DNA of 64,000 bases from Anodontia alba (lineage: Eukaryota; Mollusca; Bivalvia; Lucinida; Lucinidae), in the NCBI GenBank assembly GCA_964016985.1, contig OZ024825.1, positions 32,890,057 to 32,954,056 of the forward strand, written 5' to 3'. A program made the translations under genes and the position numbers. Positions within the stretch are counted from its first letter, which is position 1; every line of letters begins with the position of its first letter. Positions 1-11,400 of this stretch are shown here, piece by piece. The notes beneath the pieces are model-generated. The model made no database searches. It was not told the DNA's origin and saw only the letters and a list, made by a program, of their open reading frames with translations.

Positions 1-900
1 TAAAAAGAATAGCCATTTAAAGAAAAACTTTTATTTAATGTGTAGAAAATCATAATGTTTTCAGATTCTATCACAATGTTTTCAGGTTCTTGAATTAGAA
101 TACTTGAAGAAATTTACTTGATCGGAAAAGCTTCATCGATCCTTTTTTCTATTAAGTAAAATAGATGTGGATCGTTTTTAAACGACTGTGGAATAGTCAC
201 ATGTATTGTCACTCCTTTCATATATTTGTCTAGATATGCAGTGTCTCTTCTTTTTTCTTCAAGTCGTCTAACACAACTGTTTCTTCCACATGAACAGTCA
301 CAATCTCAATGTTCTTTGTCCTTCATTTGTTGCTACAAAATATGTGTGAAGCATTCTTTAACCTATTGAATAGGGGAACCATTCCTTGAACGTGAACAAC
401 AAAACTTTAACAATGAACAACAAAGAACTTTAAGAATGAACATAGTGCAATAAACATATGTACCGTGCAATAACAAAGAATTTTAACAATGAACAACAAA
501 GAACTTTAAAAATGAACATATATAAAAGTGGAACTTGAAACATGTTTTGATTGATGTTTATGGTGTTAACAACAGGACTTCTTCATCTTTTTTTTCATTA
601 CCATCCTAAACGTCAACCTGTACATTGTATGTATTTAATGCGGCAACTTGTCTAATTCTAAATTAGCAACATGTTGTCTCTTTAAATACATCCATCAATA
701 TCCTAAATATCAATCAATCAACATAATGATCACATTGATTTAAATGTAAATAGTATAATCATATTGGTTAAATAAACATTTAAATCACATTGATTTAAAT
801 ATAATTATTATAATAATGTTCTTTTGTTTTATTTACAAGGAGAAAGAATATAACCGGTATATTAGATATTTGTGTGGTTAAAGTCGTTGGACCACTTAAG
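1..900. other. AT-rich DNA, no gene seen
   Basis: No recognisable coding sequence. Two short local duplications are visible. The phrase 'aatgaacaacaaagaacttt' occurs at about 413 and again near 485. A segment around 'cacattgatttaaat' is repeated near 731 and 786. Both look like replication-slippage products in simple AT-rich DNA. Confidence 0.5.
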
Positions 901-984
901 TACAGGACAAAAGTTAATGGGGTTAAGCCCTAAACCAAAATAACCACATAAACACCTTTAAGACAAATAAATTAACTCCTAAAG

Positions 985-1090
985 CTGGATTGTTAGAGCG
1001 GGCGGACAGACAGACAGACGGACCGACGGACACTCAAAATTTCAGAGGGTATAACAAAATACCCCGCCACTTTTTTGGTGGCGGGGCATA
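985..1090. repeat. Fragment of a dispersed GACGGACGG-containing repeat with a short hairpin
   Basis: A run of GACAGACGG-type tetramers is followed by 'ggataa'-type sequence and a hairpin whose arms CCCCGCCAC (1062-1070) and GTGGCGGGG (1078-1086) flank a T-rich loop. A related stretch, 'gcccggacagacagacgg' followed by similar sequence, occurs at 48457-48505, so this is a dispersed repeat rather than a unique hairpin. Confidence 0.5.
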
Positions 1091-1322
1091 AAAATGAAAA
1101 CGTTTAGATAAAAAAAAAACTGATATTTTTATTATTTCTGCTCAAAATATAGATTGTGGGTACTCGTTAGAACCGCCTCGGCGAGGCGGTTCTAACGGGT
1201 ACCCACAATCTATGTTTTCGAGCAAAAATAAGAAATATAATGCATAACCCTGCAAACCCCAGTTTTACTGTATAAAAGTGGGGTTCGAGGGGGTCAAAAT
1301 TATATAGTCATGTTTTCGTGAT
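1091..1322 (+). repeat. Foldback repeat family F1, copy 1 (left end missing)
   Basis: This non-coding copy has the F1 hallmarks. A perfect or near-perfect palindrome of about 64 bp is centred at 1180, with arms reading 'atagattgtgggtactcgtt' then 'agaaccgcctcg'. The right third contains 'gttttact.tataaaagtgggg' and the terminus is GTTTTCGTGATG. The left terminal repeat CATTACGAAAACACGCC is missing; the copy starts abruptly next to the hairpin repeat at 985-1090. Confidence 0.85.
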
Positions 1323-1944
1323 GCTTTCTCGAAAAGTGATTGCATGCATATTACCTATTGTGGAAAATCAGTTTAGGCTAATATTATTGCTAACCAGAAC
1401 TCTTAGAGCTCTCGTTACCCATTTCGTCAATTTTTTAGGCCTACACGCCATTTTTATTATGGTAACCAAGGAAAACAATTTGTATCGTCCTTTGCGATAA
1501 ATCTCAGTGCCGAGACTGGACTGGATGACATACATATGGAATTGATATTTTCCTAAATCTTCGTTAACCAAATCAAACTTCTACCCGTGCAGACTGTAAA
1601 ATTTACTTTGCAAGTTGTCCAGGATACACGTCATTGGATTTCTAAAACATAGTGGAATCGAATTCTTGATTTAACAGAGTGGAGTTCGAAAGGGGGCACG
1701 AATACATCAATAAATATACAAATACACACCCCATCCTAACTGGTTGTTGCTGAACAAGTTTTGACTACATCGTATTCTAAGAACTGTTGCAAGCTAATTT
1801 TAAGGCTCATTATGGGAATGCCACATTGAGGCTATTCATTTGAGCATCCGTAATCTGTTTAAAGCAGTAATAAGATTTTCACCGATCAATTCATGGGATA
1901 TCTTAGACATTATTTTCTCACACTGGTGTGGATATCCTAATGAG
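1323..1944. other. No gene recognised
   Basis: Only short open frames on both strands, none with recognisable domains or coding character. Confidence 0.4.
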
Positions 1945-1945
1945 G

Positions 1946-2155
1946 CTTTTAACCCTTCTCTTGCTGAACACGACATGTCCTATCTTAGCAAACAGTGTAG
2001 ATCCAGATCAGTTGCTTCTTCAGTAGCCAACTGATCTGGATCTGCACTGTTTGTCATTAAATATGTGAATTTCTATCAAAAACCCGGATCAAGTAATCTG
2101 ATTGACTGCAAATTAGAAGCGGGGCATCTTAATTTATTCAGCATGATAAGGGTTA
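1946..2155. repeat. Foldback repeat with the F3 palindromic core
   Basis: Outer inverted arms start TTAACCCTT (about 1949) and end AAGGGTTAA (about 2150), with matching 'TGCTGAA'-type sequence inside. The centre (1989-2056) is the F3 core: GCAAACAGTGTAGATCCAGA facing its own complement ending GGATCTGCACTGTTTG. The same core occurs in at least ten other places in the window. Confidence 0.75.
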
Positions 2156-2262
2156 AATGTCGGTGATGTAAAGACCAAGGCGAAACTTTGATTTCGTTTG
2201 TTGTCTCTCATTATTGTCTAGTATAATATATTTGAACAATTTTTTCAATGTCATTATCATCA

Positions 2263-2370
2263 GCCCGGTAAGTTTTCTACATAAATCTATAGTGGGCCGT
2301 TATCGGCCCGTCCGGGTAGCTGACGAGCCGATAACGGCTCGCTGTAGATTTATGTAGAATGCTAGCTGGG
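2263..2370. repeat. Foldback repeat family F2, copy 1
   Basis: A short palindromic element has arms 'taaatctatagtgggccgtt' and its complement, separated by a small 'gggtagctga' centre, and ends with GCTAGCTGGG. Two more copies lie at 12345-12440 and 52199-52305. No coding capacity. Confidence 0.8.
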
Positions 2371-3007
2371 AGGATTAATTTATTGTTTATACAAATAGAA
2401 ACCCTCATCACAAGTGAAAATGAGTTCTTTAATTCTTGGTCATTCCCAAATGAAATATTTTCAGAACCAGAAGTGAAATATCTAAGCTATTCTGGGTGTA
2501 AAACTGAAGATCTTTTACACAAATCCGGTTTGCCTGTAAACAGGCCGGAAAGCCAAGAATACGCGGTGAGGGAAAAAGACTTGTTCAGGCTTACATGGCG
2601 TGTGAATATAATGTTGTTTTGAGGTTGAAATTGGACCGAAAAATGCAAAAACACATAATAACAAAGCTTATTGATCAGCATAACCACACGACCTCAAAAG
2701 GCGAATTCAAGCACTATCCAAAGAGTCGGAAGTTGGATGAAACACAAACAATGAAGTTAAATCCCTTAATAATTTGCAAGTTGAGACGAAAACTATCAAA
2801 GCATATATTCGAGAAAATCAGGAAAGGTTGTAAATTCAAAAGACATGGCCAACATCAAACAAGAACATGTGCGACAAAAAGAGGGCGGTTTGTCAGAGGC
2901 TCAGCACTTTGTGCATGCTCTCAATGACATTACGATCAGGAAAGGTGTGACAACAGTAATTGACGTTAACGACGAAAATACTGTTGAACTTGTTTACATA
3001 CAAACAT

Positions 3008-3172
3008 CAGGCCCCGAATTTATAAAACTTTTTTCATGCTCAACTCAGGTGAGCTTGCTAAGTTGAGTTGAGCATAAAAAGTTTTAACTGTTGGTATTTT
3101 TATCAAGTGAAATTTCATGCTCAGTTGAGTTGAGCATGAAAAAAGTTTTATAACCTCGGGGCCAGAAATGAG
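3008..3172. mobile_element. Palindromic non-autonomous element inserted in the MULE relic
   Basis: Terminal inverted repeats start GGCCCCGA and continue 'TTATAAAACTTTTTTCATGC' on both ends; the right arm is the complement of the left. Internal 'ATGCTCAACTCA'-type sequence folds again. It separates two adjacent coding pieces of the MULE relic, so it inserted after that gene. A related end lies at 63153-63215. A possible short GGCC duplication is ambiguous because the ends themselves contain GGCC. Confidence 0.75.
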
Positions 3173-4136
3173 AGAACATTTTCACAAATATCCCGAGATA
3201 CTGTTTATGGACACCACGTAAATTTAGAAAGGTTATCCTCTTTTCTCAATTTTGGCTGAAGATGGGGGTGGGAGGGGAAGACCTGTTGCTTGAAATCAGA
3301 AGCAAAAGAAAATCTTTAAAAAGTTTTAGTTGTTTTTTTTTTGTTTTTTTTTGTTTGTTTTTTTTTTTGTGTCACAATGATGTAAAGGATGTTAGAATCA
3401 TCATGGCCGATAAAGATCTTAACGAAATTAATGCAATAAAAGAACACAGTCCACATGCTAACATCCTTCTATGCAAGTTTCATGAAATGAAGTACTTCAA
3501 AAGGAAGGTGAGCGACTTAAATTTACTGCCAGCAGAAAAACAACATTGGGGATATTACTTCAGCAAATCATTGACTGCAAAGATCAAGAACATTATGGCC
3601 AGTTGTACAATGAATTGCCACATCATGATCCAAAGCGTGTCGAGTAGTACAATAGAAACTGGCATGGTTGTCAAAGTAGCTGGGTCATCAATTTTCGTAA
3701 AACATTGCAAACACATGGCAACAATACAAACAACAAGATTGAGAGTCATGACCAAAACGTATAACATTATGTAATAAAGATTATGCGTCCCCCAGTCTGT
3801 GACTAATTCGGCAATATTCATTGATGAGGCTTATGCAAAGAGTTCTATGGCTGGATACAGAAATCTCAAAACCACAATAGATTATAGAAATACAGATGGG
3901 ACTTTAATACAGTATTCATTGTTATGCAACAAAAAGGCTTTTGATATTTTGATTGAAAAATATAAAAAGCTCAACTCTGCATCATTTGAATATCCCGAAA
4001 CTGGTGAAAATATTCAGATCATGGCCACAAGGCCAAAAATACACAATTTTTTGTTTCTAAAGATCTGTAGACTTGCAATTTTTCAATGTTTTTTTGAATT
4101 TCGCATTGCCTTATCGACATATTTTTCCCTGTAGGA

Positions 4137-4137
<1 letters not shown>

Positions 4138-4171
<34 letters not shown>
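4138..4171 (+). repeat. A-run of about 33 bases
   Basis: An uninterrupted A homopolymer inside the MULE relic, probably slippage expansion. The T-rich tract at 3331-3374 in the same relic is similar. Confidence 0.85.
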
Positions 4172-4173
<2 letters not shown>

Positions 4174-5384
4174 GCTAACATGTATGAAGAAAAACTAATT
4201 CCCAACACGTGGTGCAAAGACTTTGGACTTGTAGCTGGTGGCGAATGACACATATATTGTCCAAACTTCAACGATAGTCAACAAACGTAAGAAACCTCTA
4301 AGTACCAAACCGAAAACTTCAATTGAAAAATTTGACACAGCCATGGAAATCTGTCGAGACCTCGCAACATTTTATTCGCATGTGGTGAAAAAGAGTTTCG
4401 CGAAAAGTTACTAGTGATAAAAACATTATAATCAGGCTGGCAAAGCTCACAAGAGACTAGTGATCCCATACAAACAAGTCCCTTAAATGCAGGTACAGAA
4501 TTATCTAATTATCTAAATTCGAAGCTAAAAATCAAAAATCGATTTTCCCGACTGTAACTGCTAGTGCCAAGTTGACAGACAATACACAAGGATCAGACGA
4601 AACTGACGCCGTAGGAATCGATGGAGATGAAACATTACAAAAACCAGACATAACTGACACGAACGACATACCTTTGGACGTAGGAATACATGGACTTGAA
4701 GTGACAGACAGGAAGGAAACTACTAACAATGATAGCAAAGAAAGCAACAAACTTTGTGAATTATGGAAAGGGTGAAACTTGAATCAGTCAAAACACGAAG
4801 AGGTAGGCCAAAGGGCTCCGACAAGCCATTTTGGAATTTTATGAAATCAATCTCCGGTAATTTAACACGCCTACCAAACGAATGAATGCGTAACCATTGG
4901 TTTAGAACGTGAAACAATGAACGTGAGCGACATCGATTAGGCATTCGATGACTCTAAATAGGTAAACAAAGTTTGCATTTTCTGTGTGTCATGCGCGATA
5001 TAAATGCTTTGAGGAAATTATTTGAAATACAGGGAATTTACATTCAACAGCCCATTGATATCGGCGTCTATAGAGTAAATCTCAGACTACCTACTTCACG
5101 CATATTGGCTGAATTATTTTTCGCGTGCTGATGAAGTACCGAAAGCCAAAGAAAACACGTGGAAATTCGTGGTGTTTATTGTCCTTTATTTAATTTTGCG
5201 CTTTGCTAGAAGTTCAGCATATCATCACGCACACACGGTAGACACATATGATTATTTGTGGTATGGATATTTTGGTTGTCAATGCAGCATTGTTGAGAAA
5301 TCGCCACGGGAAGGGTCGAAAATGGGTGGTTACGCATTAGATCTAAATAAATAAAAACAAAAATTACAGCTCTAATGCAGCAGC

Positions 5385-5998
5385 AATGGCCTCTTCCTTT
5401 TGGAGAAGTGTGCAGAGCATGAACTACTAATTATCAACACAGTCTTTCGTCTACCAACTCACAACAAGACATGATGGATGCACCATCGCTCCAAACACTG
5501 ACATCTCATTGACTATGTTATAGTGCGAAGGAAGGATAGACACGATGCCTGAAAGACAAAGATTATGTGTAGTGCAGACTGTTGGACAGACCACAAGCTT
5601 GTTGTTAGCAAACTCAACCTGTGCATTCAGCCTGTACGGCGACTACAAGGCAAGGAAGTGCCGAAGAGATTGGATGTCTCCAAGCTGAAACATGACAGCA
5701 AGAGGCAAGCATTCATCAATGATAGCTACAGCCGTTTAGATGCACTGGAACACAGTTCAGAGGCTGTAGAGAGCTGGTCAATTTTCAGAGACACCATTCA
5801 CTCTTCAGCAATGGATTCCAAAGGACCAGTATCTCACAAACACCAAGGCTGGTTTGATGAGAATGACAAAGACATCCAGGGACTCCTTGAAGGGAAACAC
5901 CAAAAACAAGGCATACCTCAGTGATACCAGCTCAGTGTCTAGTAAGACTGCCTATTCAAACATATGTAAGACTGTCCAGACTAGTGTTAAGCTGTAAA
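5385..5998 (+). pseudogene. Non-LTR retrotransposon (LINE) endonuclease C-terminal fragment
   Basis: The reading frame from 5385 encodes 'FLLEKCAEHELLIINTVFRL', then 'DYVIVRRKDRHD', then 'CSADCWTDHKLVVSKLNL'. This is the end of an apurinic-type endonuclease of the kind often mis-annotated as craniofacial development protein 2-like, with the catalytic 'SDH'-type motif replaced by T-D-H. It continues through 'KHQGWFDENDKDIQGLLE' toward the linker before the RT. Two stops near 5470 and 5505 sit where Trp is expected (TGG to TGA). A frameshift near 5905 moves the frame to 'DTSSVSSKTAYSNICKTV', which stops at about 5998. No RT follows. Confidence 0.7.
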
Positions 5999-5999
5999 A

Positions 6000-6293
6000 A
6001 TATAGTATTTCTGTCAAAATACTGTTTTGTCTATATTTCTTGCTTTCTTCATTTTTTTTATACACTTCCTTCATTCTATTATTTGCTTAGCAATAGTTCT
6101 GACAGAGAAAAACTCTTAAGCTATGAAATAATCTTTTTGGATATTTTATGGTATTTAGCTAAAACAACATTTTAAGTCATTTTGTTTGTTATGATTAATT
6201 ATTATGACAACAAGTTTTCACAAGTGTACGTATTTCAGGCTATTTAATACCTAACTTATCACACTTCTTTTGTTAGGCCATTTAAGAAGTATA
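6000..6293. other. AT-rich DNA, no gene seen
   Basis: Short open frames only, with hydrophobic T-rich translations typical of AT-rich non-coding DNA. Confidence 0.4.
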
Positions 6294-6307
6294 TGAGTTT
6301 GGTTTTT

Positions 6308-6594
6308 GTTTGTTTGTTTGTGCTGAGGTTTACTGCCCAATGGGGTCATGTTCAGCGCGGTCAGTTTATCTAGCCACACGTTTACTGGGCAGGCTTAGTT
6401 AACCAGTATTGTGCGCATGTTTTCGCCAGAAACTGACGACTGCCCTTCTTGAATCAGCGGACGGGAGAGAATGACCGTAGAAAATATTTCATGATCAAAT
6501 CTCCACGAAAGAATATTGCCGACCCGGCGGGGGTCAAACCCGCAACCCTTGATCACCAGTCGGACGCGCATCAAACTGCGCCACCGAGGCCGGC
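6308..6594 (-). mobile_element. tRNA-derived SINE, copy 1
   Basis: Read on the minus strand it starts at 6594 with a tRNA-like head: GCGCAGTTTGATGCG resembles an A box, and GGGTTTGACCCCC resembles a B box. A family-specific body follows, then a CAAACAAACAAA-type tail at 6308-6325. Flanks give a target duplication of about 14 bp with one or two mismatches ('tgagtttggttttt' at 6294-6307, 'tgaatttggtttta' at 6595-6608). Homologous copies lie at 19416-19709, 20053-20352 and 39244-39439. Confidence 0.85.
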
Positions 6595-7143
6595 TGAATT
6601 TGGTTTTAACAGGTGTACCGAAATATTCTAATTTCCTACTTAAAGGGGATATATATATTTTGTTGATTATTTGTTGTATTAGCAAATAAGCAACCCTCCT
6701 TTACAATTAATCAGAAGGCTTATTTCGTTTATGTGGAGGAGCTGCACGGCACTTACAAATACTAAAGGCGACCATACTCGTCTTTGACGGTTCCTATAGA
6801 ATCGACGTCGAGTACAAATGAATGGAATAAACTTAAAAGTGTAACCAAATAGTGAAAGTTTGATCTGATGTAATTTTGGATTAAATTGGGTGAAAATATT
6901 CAACTATGTTCAATTTTTTTACTCCCGCAGAACTTTTGTCCTTAAGTATATTAAGGTTGGATTAGAAGTGATGGCTTAGAAATATACCTTTCACATAATG
7001 GCTTCTGATAACATAATGGCTTTTCTTGGTAGTTATCATTAGGTAGAAGAATCCAAGGCAAACTTTCGCTAGTATTTTACACGTCCGTCATTACCCAGTG
7101 GGCACACAACGTTGAGACAACGTATACTGGCAATCTCTTTCGT

Positions 7144-8422
7144 TCTTTCTCAGATTCTAACACGAATACTAACCGCAGTTAAAGAAGGCCTTCAAAATAT
7201 TGTGACACTGCATATGCCAGAAGTGGTGTTAATCAGATGTGGATCCTGAAAAACTCCAAGGAGCTCTTAGAAAACCTAAAGGCACAATCTCTTCATTCCG
7301 TCAACAGTATAAAATCTTTCGATTTCTCTACTCTTTACACTACTATTCCTCATGATAAATTGAAATCTAAATTAAAGGCAATTATCAACCAGTGTTTCTT
7401 CCACAAGAATGGTAACCGTCGATTTCAGTATGTTGTCATTGGCTACAAAGACACATACTTCATTCGGGATCACTCTGATGCACCACAAAAATACTCAGAT
7501 GCAATGTCATTAAGATGCTGGAATATCTAATCGACAATATTTTTGTGGAGTTCGGCGGTCGGATATTTCAACAAACAATCGGCATACCGATGGGTACTAA
7601 TTGTGCACCGTTACTTGCCGACTTGTTTTTATACTCGTATGAGGCGGAGTTTGTACAAAGTCTCCTCCAAGCAGGCAAGAAACACCTCGCACAACAATTC
7701 AATTTCACCTACAGATATATAGATGATGTATTGTCTCTGAAAAACACAAAATTTGCAGAGTATTTAGAATTCATCTACCCACGTGAACTTGAAATAAAGG
7801 AAACAACGGAGACTTCAGCCTCCTCCTCATACTTGGATTGTTATCTCTACATCGACAATGGAAAGCTTACTAATAGGCTTTACGACAAACGGGATGACTT
7901 CAATTTTCCCATCGTTAACTTTCCTTTCCTGAGCAGTAATATCCCTTCTGCACCAGCATACGGCGTTTACGTTTCACAGTTAATCCGTTATGCCAGAACT
8001 TGTTCAAATTATCAGGACTTCATGGAGCGTGGGAAAGTGCTCACTCAAAAGTTGTTGAGCCAGGGGTATCAAAAAACCAAACTGGTAGCAACACTTAAGA
8101 AGTTCTATGGGAGACATCATGATCTAGTCAATCCCTACAATGTGGCAGTTTCCAGACTTGTTTCTGATGTTTTTGCCAGTGACGCGCCATAAGTAGACTT
8201 CCCAAATCCCGACATACGCTTCTACCGATATTTCCTTCGTTCAGGCCCATGGGCATGGTGGGCGAAGCTTGCTTACCAAGTAATGCTTACTATCCGCGGA
8301 CGCCTGATTACACCCTTTGTTCTGGGGTCCATGTCTGTTGGTCTGAACATTCTGATTCGTCATTCGTTTATGGATTTATGATTTTGAATTACGGCTTTGG
8401 TACCATGACCGCAACTACTTTT
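7144..8422 (+). mobile_element. 5'-truncated Penelope-like unit (pseudo-LTR) directly upstream of the full copy
   Basis: Bases 7144-8422 repeat 10505-11786 in the same orientation. By eye there are only about ten substitutions and three single-base deletions (near 7195, 7503 and 8210). It starts inside the RT gene and runs through the stop codon (8190-8192) and the 3' untranslated region, and joins the next unit at about 8423. The unit period is 3,364 bp. A truncated unit in tandem in front of a full-length unit is the pseudo-LTR arrangement known for Penelope-like elements. Confidence 0.9.
7160..8192 (+). pseudogene. Truncated RT domain of the upstream Penelope-like unit
   Basis: Encodes the C-terminal half of the downstream RT. 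Motif A 'FDFSTLYTTIPHDKL' is at about 7320, motif B 'GIPMGTNCAP' at about 7580 and motif C 'YIDD' at about 7725. Two one-base deletions relative to the downstream copy, near 7195 and 7503, put the parts in different frames, so it cannot make a continuous RT. The part after 7515 is open to the stop at 8192. Confidence 0.85.
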
Positions 8423-11400
8423 TACCACTAAGCTGGTGTCTCTGCCTGGTGGACGGTCCGTCCGTCCCCGAGGGCACCGTCAACCTAGTATTATTAACAT
8501 GGTCGCACATATAAACTCAGATAAGATAGTGGCTGGGACGTCGCCCACTATAAAAAGGTCCCGATTAACACAGGTTTCTTCCGCGACAAGTCAGCCCGTG
8601 CATACAATTCCTGCAGGTTCCAAGGGCACGGGATCTGCAGCCCAAACAGGTGCCCCTAGAATACTTTTGAAAGATGTACATAAAATGACATACTTGCAAT
8701 CTGATGACAAATCCCTATGGTACCGGGATGGTGATGTTTATAAACAGATCAAAAACTGTAGTGTTAAACTACGTAACATTTTGGAATTTGATGACAGTGA
8801 GCCACACTGCAGTATAACATCATGCGATTCAAAAAATTGTAAAACCTGTACAATTTTGATCAAAGAAACTCGGTTTACGAGTGGACTCACTAATAAAACA
8901 TACCATACACGGAGCTGGGATGATCTCAATTGTAAGTCCTCTAATGTTGTCTATGGTGTGGAGTGTTCGCTCTGTGGATTGATATACGTTGGTGAGACGA
9001 AAGGACAACTACGCAATAGAATGTCTGGTCATAGATATGAAATAAATCATGGGAGTAATCAGTTGCTTTATCAACATTTCAATCTACCAGATCATTCTAT
9101 TTTGTCCTTCAAAGTAAGAATACTAGAAAAAATATACCACCCTACTAACAATCCCAGCCTGAGCACGCCACTTCGTAGACAGCGTGAGGAATTCTGGATC
9201 AGAGAATTAGGCATTGCAGCACCATATGGTTGCAATGACAAAATAGATTCTGTAGGAAATCTTACTAGCCCAAGATGCAGTTCGGTCAATGTGATGAGGC
9301 TCTTTGGCAGCTCTCAAAGACGTAAGAGAAGTCATGGACATCGGCACTACAATCGTCCTAATTTTCATGTTGATGTCGCATTTGACACTCTCCTTCCATA
9401 TGTACAGCAACCATTAGGACTTCATCATATTCGTACCAAGCTGTATCAGCTGCCGGTAACTAAACTTCGCTCTTTGCAGAAGGAAGTGGTGGATACAAAA
9501 ACATATGTTCAAAATTCTCCGGAATATAAGCTGGTTGCTATCATTTTGGATGTTGCTAAGTTTAGGTTGTACAAGCCTGTTCAAACAGTTTCTCCAGAAG
9601 AGACTCCCACTCGTGATTTTCTGAAACTTGACTTCAGAAACAAGGGTTTTGACGCCGTTAACATTAGCAATATCCTGAACCATAAGAAAGTGACTTCAAC
9701 CATACCAGCTTACTTCAAAAACCAGAGCCCACCTATCATCTCCTACAGTTATTCGTCTCCCATTGCACCTAAAATTTTCAATTACAAAAACGTGCTACAA
9801 GAGCTAAATACTGAGAACATTACTCGAAACCCCTCAGAGTGTTCCTGTAAAGCATCGGAGTTCTGTTATATTCCAGCCGGTCACGTCATAACAGGTGACC
9901 TCAATATAGTCAGGATTAGCAAACTCAGGGACATTCTTTCCAAAGGCCCTAAATATAGGGAACCCAGGTCTTTTACTTGGAAACAGAATTCTAAATTAAT
10001 ATTGGATTCTGCTGAAGAGTATGCACGACGCTGGGCCAAGAAAGAGGACGTAGAAGTTGACACACTGTCTGAATGGGTTAAATCGGTAATGTCCTTGGTA
10101 AACAGACGTGTCTCAGTACTCAGCAGAACCATGTCTCGCCGACATGAATCGGTGTTTGACGATCAAGATGTTGCTGCTGAGTTAGCTGAAATCCATGAGA
10201 AGTTTGTCGTTGTTCCAGCCGACAAGGCATCTAACAACATTATGTTTGTTTGCAAAACACACTATATAAACTGCTTAATGGAAGAGCTTGGTATGAGTAC
10301 CATGACCGGAAACCCTACATATAATCTTACTGCTATGTCCAAGGAAGAAATTCTACAAAACCACCATTCGGTGATGCTGACATTTGGAATTTCCCTCCCA
10401 GAGGAAGATATTGACCTTCCCAAACTGTACTGGATTCCTAAACTTCACAAGAATCCGTACATGCAGAGATATATTGCTGGTTCAGCTAAGTGCTCAACCA
10501 AGCCTCTTTCTCAGATTCTAACACGAATACTAACCGCAGTTAAAGAAGGCCTTCAGAAGTATTGTGACACTGCATATGCCAGAAGTGGTGTTAATCAGAT
10601 GTGGATCCTGAAAAACTCCAAAGAGCTCTTAGAAAACCTAAAGGCACAATCTCTTCATTCCGTCAACAGTATAAAATCTTTCGATTTCTCTACTCTTTAC
10701 ACTACTATTCCTCATGATAAATTGAAATCTAAATTAAAGGCAATTATCAACCAGTGTTTCTTCCACAAGAATGGTAACCGTCGATTTCAGTATGTTGTCA
10801 TTGGCTACAAAGACACATACTTCATTCGGGATCACTCTGATGCACCACAAAAATACTCAGATGCAGATGTCATTAAGATGCTGGAATATCTAATCGACAA
10901 TATCTTTGTGGAGTTCGGCGGTCTGGTATTTCAACAAACAATCGGCATACCGATGGGTACTAATTGTGCACCGTTACTTGCCGACTTGTTTTTATACTCG
11001 TATGAGGCGGAGTTTGTACAAAGTCTCCTCCAAGCAGGCAAGAAACACCTCGCACAACAATTCAATTTCACCTACAGATATATAGATGATGTATTGTCTC
11101 TGAAAAACACAAAATTTGCAGAGTATTTAGAATTCATCTACCCACGTGAACTTGAAATAAAGGAAACAACGGAGACTTCAGCCTCCTCCTCATACTTGGA
11201 TTGTTATCTCTACATCGACAATGGAAAGCTTACTACTAGGCTTTACGACAAACGGGATGACTTCAATTTTCCCATCGTTAACTTTCCTTTCCTGAGCAGT
11301 AATATCCCTTCTGCACCAGCATACGGCGTTTACGTTTCACAATTAATCCGTTATGCCAGAACTTGTTCAAATTATCAGGACTTCATGGAGCGTGGGAAAG

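Larger units (their letters stand above)
2375..4930 (+). pseudogene. Broken MULE-type (ZSWIM/FAR1-like) transposase
   Basis: Co-oriented coding pieces follow one another in several frames and together look like a Mutator-type transposase of the ZSWIM-like kind. The N-terminal piece (2595-2760) has a Cys followed by 'IDQHNHTTSKGEFKHYP', a FAR1/WRKY-GCM-like zinc-finger pattern. A second piece (2845-3010) reads 'KDMANIKQEHVRQKEGG'-type sequence. After an inserted palindrome, 3166-3215 encodes 'HKYPEILFMDTT', which fits the first catalytic Asp. Piece 3384-3560 encodes 'IIMADKDLNEINAIK' (second Asp) and 'ILLCKFHEMKYFKRK'. Further pieces are at 3799-4030 and 4180-4460, and 'TRRGRPKGSDKPFWNF' (an AT-hook-like C-terminus) lies near 4795-4845. 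Frameshifts, in-frame stops, a T-run (3331-3374) and an A-run (4138-4171) break it. Family assignment is from motif recall, not a search; a domesticated relative is the main alternative. Confidence 0.7.

Noticed and set aside
6449..6631. Frame with 'RKNIADPAGVKPATLDHQSD'
   Set aside because: It is the translated tRNA-like head of a SINE. Frames at 19507-19707 and 19947-20135 have the same origin.
8249..8431. Short plus-strand frame, repeated with extension at 11613-11969
   Set aside because: It lies in the 3' untranslated region of the Penelope-like units. The duplicate reflects the tandem, not conservation of a protein.
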